Origin: Phocoena phocoena
Lineage: Eukaryota; Chordata; Mammalia; Artiodactyla; Phocoenidae
Direction of reading: 5' to 3'
Length of the DNA: 64,000 bases
Assembly: GCF_963924675.1 (NCBI RefSeq)
Contig: NC_089220.1
Coordinates: forward strand, 57,484,639-57,548,638
The position numbers and the translations under genes are program-made. The first letter of the stretch is position 1. Each line of letters opens with the position of its first letter. The notes below the pieces were generated by a model. That model made no database searches, was not told the DNA's origin, and was given only the letters and a program-made list of their open reading frames with translations. This document shows, piece after piece, positions 48,806 to 58,389 of this stretch.

Positions 48806-49011
48806 GGGCTTCCCTGGTGGCGCAGTGGTTGAGAGTCTGCCTGCCAATTCAGGGGACGTGGGTTCGTGCCCCAGTCCGGGAAGATCCCACGTGCCGCGGA
48901 GCGGCTGGGCCCGTGAGCCACGGCCGCTAGGACTGCGCGTCTGGAGCTTGTGCTCTGCAACGGGAGAGGCCACAACAGTGAGAGGCCCTCATATGGCAAA
49001 AAAAAAAAAAA
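48806..49011 (+). mobile_element. CHR-type tRNA-derived SINE
   Basis: A full-length sense copy starts GGGCTTCCCTGGTGGCGCAG, has B box GGGTTCGTGCCCC, and ends in a short A-run (48998-49011). Flanks AAAGTTATG (48797-48805) and AAAGTTGTA (49009-49017) are a probable but imperfect target duplication. The overlapping 110-codon (+) and 97-codon (-) ORFs are chance frames. Confidence 0.92.
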
Positions 49012-49239
49012 GTTGTAGCTTTAACAACTATATTAAATTAGTAATTAGTTATTACATTAATTTTAAATTTTTCTTACTTTCTCTTGAGAACTAATTTCAC
49101 AAGATTGCAGAATCTATGGAATCAATTATGTATGGCAACGTTTAATTTCATGGAAGATGACAAATCATGGAATTTTCAGATTAAAATTCATGAATTAGAT
49201 AATGGTTTTCATTTACCAAATGTAGTTCTGTAACAATTT

Positions 49240-49540
49240 AGACGATATGAGTATAAAAGCAAAAACAGATGTTCTAGAGAAGGAGATATGTCCATGGAAG
49301 AAGGGTCAGAGAGATGCAACATTGATAACTTTGAAGATGGAAAAGGACCACAAGCCAAGGAATGCAATCTCTAGAAGCTGGAAAACAGCTGGTGGCCTTA
49401 TAAGAGGAAGAAACCACAGAGATCTCTCTCAGCCATGTGAGGACATAGTGAGAAGGTAGCTATCTGCAATCCAGGAAGAGTCCTCACCAGAACCTGACCA
49501 TGCTAGCACCCTGATCAGATTTCCAACCTCTTTAAAAAAA
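49240..49540 (+). repeat. MaLR-type (MLT1/MST-like) LTR fragment
   Basis: It contains the recognisable MaLR-like run 'TGGCCTTATAAGAGGAAG', 'ACCACAGAGATCTCTCTC', 'CCATGTGAGGACATAG', 'GAGAAGGTAGCTATCTGC', 'CCTCACCAGAACCTGACC', 'CTAGCACCCTGATCAG'. A poly-A run follows (49534-49548). The 70-codon ORF 49247-49459 lies in it and is not a gene. Confidence 0.6.
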
Positions 49541-49549
49541 AAAAAAAAG

Positions 49550-51555
49550 TTCTATATTCTGTACTTGCATCACAGACCCAGATAATTGACAGTACGAGAA
49601 ATTTCAGGAATTTGGGAAATGTTTCACAGAGTGCACAGCAAAAAGAGGAAATCTTGATGCCGAAAAATACTTTATAGGTTTGGAATTACTGCTGGCTAAA
49701 GTGTGCTGGTAAATGTTTAACAACCAAGGAGGATTTGGGGAAAGGAGGAGAAAAGGTCTGATACACAATCTTTATCAATCTTTGGTTTAAATGATTCAAG
49801 CTTGATTTCAAGCTACCATATGAGATCAGTGACCACAGATTTGGGAAGAGATACGCACACTTAGCTTCAGCTAGCCAATGAACTGGTGACAGCATACAAT
49901 TGGCTACAGGGTTCTAAAAGTGTCCTCACATGGCTCCATTGTTAAATATTCAACTGCTGTAACCAGTATATTTTCTGCCAAATGGTCTCAAGAAATCTGG
50001 GTGGTGGTGTCTATGGGAGTGGGGGAGTGATTTTCCCCAAATAGAATCATGTCTTTGATGTTGATTTTTTTTTAAAAAATCTGTTTTACATTAAATAGGC
50101 TGTTGAATACCTACTTTATAAAATGAAAAGTACCTGCAATTCTCTTTTATTCTATTCATTATTATGAGTATTTTTATGTGGTGAGCTTTTTTTTTTTCTG
50201 GCTCTCATAAAATTTGTGTTTGCTTCATACTGCTAAATATAGGAGAATTCTACAGTATATAGGGCCTGATAAAACTTTGAAAGTTGAACATTTTAATTCA
50301 TTATTATATAAAATATTTTACATATATTAATTTTATATATGTAGATGCAATTTTTTATGAATTTCAGAAAGAAAATCCTTTTACCTGTGTTGTCTTAAGT
50401 AAGTAATTTTTAGGATTTTTAATTGAATTATCTATGTAATCATTATTAAGGATACCTGAAGTAAGTTACTTGGTAATTACTTCAGCTACTTTGCAAGACT
50501 GAAAATGTTGAATAAATATTTGTTTAAGTATTGAGTTAAACTAATTTGGAGAGAAAACCTGAATATTGTTATTAAGTTATCAAAATGTAAGAAACCTTTA
50601 AAAAAGACTTTTCAAATACAAACATCACTTTTAAACATATAAGAAGATAAAATTATATTTTCCTAGAACATGTTAAAAGGACATAAGATATCCATATATT
50701 TATTAATCTTTATGAGATGATTTTTAAATATCATGGTCACTGAGATATTTTCAGTGTCCTGTAAGGATTTTATTTTCTCAAAAATCATGTAGAAATAATG
50801 AATAATTTTGGAACAGTTATATCAATGATAAGGTTTCTCTTCTTTGAAAGAGTTAAGAAAATAGAATTAACAAAATAAAATACAGATGTCATTAATATTA
50901 TTTATCAAAAGAAGAATTCCAGTCTATATTCTTCAGTCTGTAAGATGGGGGAGCCAGTTCTGCCAGTTCTGTTCCTCTAAGGATTTTCCTTTGATTAAAA
51001 CCATTTGTAGTAAATGATGACCCAAGCCTTTGTAAATGATACGGTTATGGGGTTATGGTGTAATGAAATTGTATCTTCAAAGGGGTTTCAATTGCTAGAC
51101 TTATAAAATAGTAGCCTACTAGTAATGCATTTAAAGTGAGGCATCAAGTCTTTCTATAACACCAATATGCATTGGTTAATATCCCAGTTTTGGACTAACA
51201 CTTATTAGGCTTTACATGGAAGAGACTGTTTATCATCAAAAGTAAGTGCTCTGCTGTTCTTTTGTTATGCTTCCCCTTAAAACACTGATAGACCTGGCAA
51301 GTCTCTTAATCCCCTTAAGGGTAAGAAGGAAGAAGAGGAATGCATTACAAACTTAACCTTGAGTGAATCCAGGTCAGGAAAACAGAAGTAGAATGTCTTA
51401 AAAATCTTAATTGTACAATATGAATGTTGAGAGGAAGAAAAATATTAACACTAATAACCTGAAGTCTTGCTAAATTAAGTTGAAAACCTAGGCATGAGCG
51501 ACCAATAATATCTCACACTTACATAATGGAATTTTTTTGTTACAGAAAGAATTTT
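49550..51555. other. AT-rich DNA, nothing recognised
   Basis: No exon or repeat I can support. Confidence 0.45.
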
Positions 51556-51559
51556 CATG

Positions 51560-51790
51560 TTACTTTATGGCCTTAACATTAGCTCATGTTGTACACATGA
51601 GTAAACGGAGGCAAAGGAAAACTCTTTGCAGTACGCAGTTACTTTTCTCCTGCCTTATCTTGGTTCTTGTAGAAACCCCTTGAAGTAAGACAAGTGTATA
51701 TTAGCAGCCCTGTTCTGTAGGTTAAAAAACTGAGGTGCAGAAGAATTATCATTTTCTTAAAGTTACCCAGTTAATTATCAGCAATCACGG
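51560..51790 (-). repeat. MIR-like fragments
   Basis: Two reverse-complement MIR-like blocks: 'TACACATGAGTAAACGGAGGC' and 'TGTAGGTTAAAAAACTGAGG', then 'TTCTTAAAGTTACCCAG'. Weak and diverged. Confidence 0.4.
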
Positions 51791-52506
51791 TGCTCTATGA
51801 ATATTGATTCTTTTATCTTTATTCAAAAATATGGGGAATATATAATACCTGCCTATCTAACTTACGATTCTTAAAGATAATGTGTATGAAATTAACTTCT
51901 AGTTATGAAATGTGATTAAAAATTGTTAGTTCTTGGTTTCTCATTGCCACGATAAGTGGCTGATCATCATGTATATTTTATGTATAATTTATTTAAGTTT
52001 TAAAATCTTCCACTGCAACCCTGAGTATAGGTATACCTTGTTTTATTGTGCTTTGCTTTATTGCTCTGCACAGATATTTTGTTTTTTACAGATTGAAGGT
52101 TTGCGGTAACCCAGCATCAACCAAGTCTATTGGTGCCATTTTTTTCAACAGCATTTAATCAGTCCATGTCTCTGTGTTACATACTGGTAAATCTTGCGAA
52201 ATTGCAAAAATTTTCATTATTATTATATGTGTCATGGTGATCAGTGATCTTTGATATTACTACTGCAATTGTTTTGATGTCACAAACTGCACCCATATAA
52301 GATGGAGAACTTTATAAATGCTGTGTGTGTTCCGACTGTTCCACTCACAGGCTGTTCCCCAGTCTCTCTCCTTCTCCTTGAACCTCCCTTTCCCCTGAGA
52401 CACAACAATACTGAAATCAGGAGAATTAATAACCCTACTATAGCCTCTAAGTGTTCAAGTGAAAGGAAGAGTCACACATCTTTCCATTTAAATCAAAAGC
52501 TAGAAA

Positions 52507-52679
52507 CAGGAACTCCCTGAAAGTCCAGTGGTTAAGACTCCATGCTCTCACTCCTGAGGGCCCAGGTTCAATCCCTGATCAGGGAACCAATCCCAAGATC
52601 CCATGAGCCATGCAGTGTGGCCGAAAAAATAAAATAAAATAAAATTTCATAGAATAAATGCAACCCCTTTAATAAAAAA
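52507..52679 (+). mobile_element. tRNA-derived SINE (CHR-related, older type) nested in Tigger1
   Basis: Begins 'AGGAACTCCCTGAAAGTCCAG' with a B-box-like GGTTCAATCCC and ends in an AAAAT-rich tail. The host sequence is duplicated as AAAGCTAGAAA (52496-52506) and AAAGTTAGAAA (52680-52690), one mismatch in 11. This insertion interrupts the transposase N-terminus. Confidence 0.8.
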
Positions 52680-53975
52680 AAAGTTAGAAATGATTAAGCT
52701 TAGTGAAGAAGGCTTGTGGAAAGCCAGGACAGGTGGAAAGCTGGGACTCATGTGCCCAGCAGTTAGCCAAGTTGTGAGTGCAAAGGAAAATTTCTTAAAG
52801 AAAATTGAAAGTACTAATCCAGTGAACCCAGGGATGATAAGAAAATGAAAGAGTGTTATTGCTGATATGGAGAAAGGTTTAGTGTTCTGGATAGACGATC
52901 AAACCAGCCGCAACACTCCCTTAAGCCAAAGCCTAATCCAGAGCAAGACCCTAACTCTCTTCAATTTTATGAAGGCTGGGAGAGAGGAGGAAGTTTCAGA
53001 AGAAAAGTTTGAAGCTAGCAGAGCTTGGTTCAAGAGGTTAAGGAAAGAAGCTGTCTCCACAACATCAAAGTGTCAGGTGAAGCAACAAGTGCTGATGTAG
53101 AAGCTGCATCAAATTGTCCAGAAGATCTAGCTAAGATAATTAATGAAGGCAGCTACACTAAACAACGGGTTTCAGCTTAGACAAGAGAGCCTTGTATTGC
53201 AAGAAGATGCCATCTAGGAATTTCATAGCTAGAGAAGAGAAATCAATGCCTGACTTCAAAGCTTCAGAGGAACTGGCTGACTTTCTTATTAGGGGCTAAT
53301 GCAGCTGGTGACTTTAAAGAAGCTAATCATCCTTTACTATTTTGAAAATCCTAGGGCCATTTAGAATTCTTCTAAATCTACTCTGCCTGTGCCCTATCAG
53401 TGGAATGACACAGCCTGGATGACAGCACATCTGTTTAGAATGTGGTTTACTGAATATTTTAAGCTTGCTGTTGAGACTGCTCAGGAAAGATTTCTTTCAA
53501 ACTATTACTGCTCACTGAGAGTGCACCTCGTCACCCAAGAGCTCTGATGGACAGGTACAAGTAGATTACTGTTGTTTTCATGCCTGCAAACACAGCATCC
53601 ATTCTACAGGCCATGGATCAAGGAGTAATTTCAACTTTCAAGTCATTCTTTAAGAAATACATTTTGGAAGGCTATAACTGCCATAGACAGTAATTAGTTT
53701 GATGGATATTGGCAAAAGCAATTGAAAACCTTCTGGAAAGTATTCACCATTCTAGACACCATTAAGAACATTCATGATTCATGGGAAGAGGTCAAAATAT
53801 CAACATTCACGGGAGTCTGGATGAAGTTGATTCCAACCTTTATGGATGACTTGGAGAGGTTCAAGACTTCAGTGGAGGAAGTAACTGCAGATGCGGTAGA
53901 TACAGCAAGAGAACTAAAACTAGAAGCAGAGCCTGAAGATGTGACTGAATTGCTACAATCTCATGATAAAACTTT

Positions 53976-54080
53976 ACAGGGATATTTTATACAACATGGG
54001 AAATAGAGCCAATATTCTGCAGTGGAGTATTTGGTAAATGGAGTATATCCTTTAAAAATTGTATAAAAATAATAATTTTA
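53976..54080 (+). mobile_element. Short L1-tail-like insertion nested in Tigger1
   Basis: About 105 bp absent from the Tigger1 consensus as I recall it. It is flanked by a perfect 8-bp repeat AAAACTTT (53968-53975 and 54081-54088). The text ('ATATTTTATACAACATGGG', 'AATGGAGTATATCC', 'TTTAAAAATTG') resembles an L1 3' terminus, so it is probably a severely 5'-truncated retroposon. Confidence 0.65.
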
Positions 54081-54533
54081 AAAACTTTAATGGATGAGGA
54101 GCTGCTCCTTATGAGTGAGCAAAGAATGTGGTTTCTTGAGATGGAATCTACTCCTGGTGAAGATGCTGTGAAGATTGTTGAAATGGCAACACAGGATTTA
54201 GAATATTACATAAACTTAGTTGATAAAGCAGTGGCAGGTTTTGAGAGGATTGATTCCAATTCTGAAAGAATTTCTACTATAGGTAAAATGTTATCACACA
54301 GCATTGCATGCCCAGAGAAATTGTTTGTGAAAGACAGAGTCAATCATTGTGGCAAACTGCATTGCTGTCTTACTTTAAGAAACTGCCACAGCTGCCCCAG
54401 GCTTCAGCAACTAACACCCTGGTCAGTCAGCAACATCAATATCAAGGCAAGACACCCACCAGGATAAAGATTATGACTAGCTGAAAGCTCAGGTGATGGT
54501 TAGCATTTTTTAGTAATAAAGTATTTAATTTAT

Positions 54534-54826
54534 GTATTTGGCTGCATTGGGTCTTCGTTGCTGCGCACGGGCTTTTTCTAGTTGCGGCGAGCGGGGGCTG
54601 CTCTTCCTTACGGTGCACAGGCTTCTCACTGTGGTGTCTTCTCTTGTTGCAGAGCACGGGCTCTAGGCATGCGGACTTCAGTAGTTGTGGCACACGGACT
54701 CAGTAGTTGTGGCGCACGGGCTTAGTTGCTCCGCGGCATGTGGGATCTTCCAGGACCAGGGATCGAACCCATGTCCCCTGCATTGGCAGGCGGATTGTTA
54801 ACCACTGCACCAGCAGGAAAGTCCCC
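54534..54826 (-). mobile_element. CHR-1-type tRNA-derived SINE nested in Tigger1
   Basis: A full-length reverse-oriented copy ending in the complement of GGGGACTTTCCTGCTGGTGC, with B box in GATCGAACCC. It is flanked by AAAGTATTT at 54518-54526 and 54827-54835. It differs from the three young CHR copies by a longer body with repeated 'AGTTGTGGC.CACGG' text, so it belongs to another CHR subfamily. It splits the Tigger1 3' region. Confidence 0.88.
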
Positions 54827-55409
54827 AAAGTATTTCAAAATTAAGGTGTCTACATTGGTTTTTTAGATATAGTGCTATTGCACCCTTAATAGACTGCAGT
54901 ATAGTGTAAACATAACTTTCATATGCATTGAAAACCAAAAAATTCATGTGACTTGCTTTATTGTGATAGATACTTTATTGTGGTGGTCTGGAACTGAACC
55001 CACAATATCTCTGAGGTATGCCTGTACACAGAAGAAAATAAAACTTCCAGTGGTAGGTGCTTTCAAGGTAGGGTCACTGTTTTCTCTAACAGAAATGGTT
55101 AATGAGTATCTTCTCAGAATGGTGCATGGTGAAAAAAATGATAATAGTTATTCATTTCAGAATCTCAAGCTTTTAATTTAAAATTACATTTATCCAACTC
55201 TATTTGAAAAGGAATAACTGCTTCTTCATTGTTAACCATGACTAAAACTTCACTACCAATTAATGCAAAGAAAGCTACTGGAAATAATTTTAGTAATAAA
55301 AACACCTGAATACTCATCATGAAATATATGGGCTGATTTTAGGAGTATAACTAAATAGATAATTCAAGCTTACATGTAGGGCCACCACTTCTCACAATGT
55401 GTGAATGTG

Positions 55410-55440
55410 TATGTGTGTGTGTGTATGTATATGTATATAC
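55410..55440. repeat. TG/TATG microsatellite
   Basis: A short imperfect GT/GTAT tract just downstream of Tigger1. Confidence 0.7.
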
Positions 55441-55566
55441 TCAGACTATAGAGTAATATAATTTTCCATAAAACATACATTAACTAATCCTTACAATAAT
55501 TCCCCTGGATGATCTGACCCATCGATAAAATGTTAGACATATTTAGAGACTTGAATTGTTTTACTT

Positions 55567-55584
55567 TGTGTGTGTGTGTCTGTA

Positions 55585-55619
<35 letters not shown>
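55567..55619. repeat. Compound (TG)n(AG)n microsatellite
   Basis: A (TG)n run with two interruptions (55567-55600) passes directly into (AG)10 (55600-55619). A nearly identical compound tract occurs at 63127-63167. Confidence 0.92.
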
Positions 55620-55639
55620 ACTGGTGTCAATTTTAAAAG

Positions 55640-55880
55640 CCCAAGATACACAGTATAGGATAGTGGTATAATCACGAGTTTAGAAATCAGACCTGAAGTT
55701 TTATTTACTATGTCTGCCACATCTCAACTGTATAACTTTGGGCAAACTGTTTAACTTTTCTGAGTTTCTTAATCTGTAAAATTTAGGTGACAATAGTCAC
55801 TGCACACAGTAGGTAGAAAGATGAAATGAAGTAACATCTGTGGAACACATAGAGAAGCACCTGGCATAAAATATGTGCAT
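55640..55880 (+). repeat. MIR SINE
   Basis: The sense MIR order is clear: 'GATAGTGGTATAATCACGAG', 'GAAATCAGACCTG', 'CTGTATAACTTTGGGCAAAC', 'TTCTGAGTTTCTTAATCTG', 'AGAAGCACCTGGCATAAAAT'. Nearly full length. Confidence 0.7.
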
Positions 55881-55942
55881 AACATAAAAGTACATTAAAA
55901 CATTTTTTTTTAATGTTAAGACATTAAACATTAACATTTTTA

Positions 55943-56259
55943 GGGCTTCCCTCGTGGCGCAGTTGTTAAGAACCTGCCTGCCAATGCAGGGGACCTGGGT
56001 TCGAGCCTGGTCTGGGAAGATCCTACATGCCGCTGAGCGACTAAGCCCATGTGCCACAACTACTGACCCTGCGCTCTAGAGCCCATGAGCCACAACTCCT
56101 GAAGCTTCTCTGCAACAAGAGAAACCACCGCAATGAGAAGAACATGCACCGTAATGAAGAGTAGCCCCCACTCACCACAACTAGAGAAAGCCTGCACATA
56201 GCAACAAAGACCCAATGCAGCCAAAAATAAATAAATTAATTAATTAATTAAAAAAAAAA
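55943..56259 (+). mobile_element. CHR-1-type tRNA-derived SINE
   Basis: A sense copy starts GGGCTTCCCTCGTGGCGCAG, has B box GGGTTCGAGCC and a long body with 'GCCACAACTACTGACCC'-type repeats, and ends in an AATTAATT/A-rich tail. It is the same subfamily as the copy nested in Tigger1, in the opposite orientation. An 86-codon reverse ORF here is spurious. Confidence 0.9.
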
Positions 56260-56839
56260 CTATTATTTTAAAAAAATTTTAATGTTAAGCTCAAATGTAT
56301 ATGGTTTTGCTTTTTGTTGTTTTCATTCAAAGACTTTAGAAAAATTATAAATTTATTCTAAACCCATAAATTAATGCTTTAGTCAGAAAGGTCTCTGACC
56401 CAACCACAAATATTAATTTAGTGTATATCTGACGGAACCATAATTTTCATTCTTTAATAAAAAATATGAAAGTGAATGCTACTACTAGTATTTTCTTGAG
56501 GTCTTTAAAAACATTACTTTTGTTTGTTTGTTTAAGACTAGATTACCTTGCATTTTGTTGAATCAGCAAGAAAATACTTTTAAAAATTCAGATATAAATA
56601 TCTGGCATCCATTTTAGATAAACCAGCCTCAAAAATATGTTTGACAAATGTCTACCTCCAAATCTTGCCCCAACTTGCTGCTTTATGGTGAATAGAGCTT
56701 TAATCATTGGAGGATCTCTGACATCTTTACTTTTATTTATAACTCCACATACGTGTCTATATTTTGTGCAGTAGGAAAGACATTAGCTATTTTTGATCCT
56801 AAATGAAATTCTCCTGTCGATAACTTTTCCATAGTTAAC

Positions 56840-57060
56840 AATGGATAGAGGTTAAAATTGCAGGTTGTATTATAACGTTACTGAAAGTCAAATCCTGGGA
56901 CAGGTTATTCAACCTCTTTCTACCTTAGAATCCTCTGCAATAATAATAGTATCTACTTAACAGGCTGTTATGATTATTGAATGAAGTGACACATACCAAG
57001 AGCCTAGAATAGTGCTTGGTAAATAGTAAGTGTTCAATTAACAGTAGCTATTATTTTTGT
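56840..57060 (+). repeat. MIR SINE
   Basis: The sense MIR pattern is well ordered: 'CCTGGGACAGGTTATTCAACC', 'TACCTTAGAATCCTC', 'AATAATAGTATCTACTTAAC', 'GGCTGTTATGATTATTGAATG', 'CTAGAATAGTGCTTGGTAAA', 'AAGTGTTCAATTAAC'. Confidence 0.7.
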
Positions 57061-58385
57061 GTAAGAAAATAACACATAAGAAATCATTTGGGTACAGAGA
57101 TTTCAAGAGCAAGTTTTGAAGTTAAGGTTAGTCAGCAATTACTGAGGGTATGAGCGTATCTACATTAGATTTTCACATCATTAAAATTAATTATGTAAAT
57201 TTCCTATTTTTTTTTTTTTTAACTCAAAGTGCTTTCGTCTAAAATGGGCTTCTCTCCCTTTCTATTGTATAGGTAAGGCGATTGATAGGTGGATACGGTT
57301 ATGTCATGGCTCTCTGGAGATAATATAGTTTTGCTCAGAGGCAGAATTGAAATGAGGATATATCATTTCTGGGATCAGATCATTATGCACAACCTCTTAA
57401 AAGTTGAAAACTATCGGAAAAAATCTGTCACATGCATTATTAATTCCTTAACATGCTAAGGCTAAAATGAGACTTTACAGAGTAAGGCAAGAAAAGATAC
57501 AGAAGAAAACTTTTCCAAAAGGAAGAAGTAAATTAAAGTTTTTCCCATAAGCCATTAAATCTACCTGAAAATAGATAAATGGGGAAAAAAACCCACACAC
57601 CAAGAAAACAGAGGTTTGAAGGGAAGAGCAATTAGCCCAAAGCCACAAGAAAAAAGTATTTTTGTTTGTTTGTTTTCAAAGCAATCAAATCAGGTTCTGA
57701 AATAGCTTTTCCATTTTCTCCTTCTTAGTGAAAACAAACATCACAGAAATCCCCATGTGAAAGGAACACTGAGCAAATTTGCACGTGCCCACAAACCAAA
57801 AGCATTTGAATGGGGCACGCAACTTATTTTAAATGTTATCAACTTTTGCTTATTAAAACACTTTATAACCCTTTGTGGTTAAAGAATTCTTTAAACTGTT
57901 TTCAGATTAATAAAAATCTTTCAGAGGAAGAATAAGTATTAGCGTGTATATTATACCATGTGAGTATGCAAAGAATTATGACTGGATTTGATTTTAACTT
58001 TCAAATTGATTATGAAATTATAATCAATTATTTTAAAATATTTCATATGTTTAACAGAAATGAACATGTCGTGAATCATATATATTTTAATTATATATAA
58101 CAAAAAATATCAGTTTACTTGTGTACAAGTACAGATTCTACAATATACAGAAAAATTAGTTTAAAATTCCCCACCATATATTTCCAATCCAAATTTGAGA
58201 CCAAAAAAGGTTTACAGTATCATGTTAAATGAAGATACATATGTGTGTACAAATATATGTGAACTTTCTTTTTTAAGACTAGAAAAGTAAACACCAAAAT
58301 AGTAATTATTTAAGCGTATTGTTAATTATGGTGGATTTTTAAACTAATTTTTACTGATCTGATGGTTTAAATTGTCTCATTTTTA
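57061..58385. other. AT-rich DNA, nothing recognised
   Basis: A poly-T run lies near 57208-57221. No gene or nameable repeat. Confidence 0.45.
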
Positions 58386-58389
58386 TATT

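Larger units (their letters stand above)
52440..54467 (+). pseudogene. Tigger1 transposase pseudogene (DDE, CENP-B/pogo-like)
   Basis: Remnant of the transposase that cut and pasted Tigger1; related to CENP-B and to the TIGD genes. The expected start codon before ASKCSSERKS reads ATA (52440-52442). Surviving frames are 52867-53100 ([28 protein letters not shown]), 53722-54006 ([35 protein letters not shown]) and 54090-54467 (MWFLEMESTPGEDAVKIVEM). Where the family has the catalytic DNAPGHP-type motif, the codons give ESAPRHP (Asp changed to Glu by GAG at 53517-53519). Stops, frameshifts and insertions separate the pieces, so it is long dead. Confidence 0.88.
52028..55024 (+). mobile_element. 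Tigger1 (pogo / Tc1-mariner) DNA transposon, nearly full length, with nested insertions
   Basis: The ends TAGGTATACC (52028-52037) and GGTATGCCTG (55015-55024) are inverted repeats flanked by the TA dinucleotide duplication (52026-52027 and 55025-55026) that Tc1-mariner elements make. Sequence throughout follows the Tigger1 consensus as I remember it (about 2.4 kb). The extra length comes from three later insertions: a SINE at 52507-52679, an L1-tail-like piece at 53976-54080 and a SINE at about 54534-54826. Inactive; see the transposase entry. Confidence 0.93.

Noticed and set aside
48706..49094. 97-110 codon ORFs on both strands
   Set aside because: They lie across a CHR SINE; the same 'GGAVVESLPA' and 'SRSAARGIFPDWGTNP' peptides recur at the other CHR copies, so they are repeat-derived frames.
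54442..54693. 83-codon reverse ORF at the end of Tigger1
   Set aside because: It is formed by the junction of the Tigger1 3' region and the nested reverse-strand SINE.
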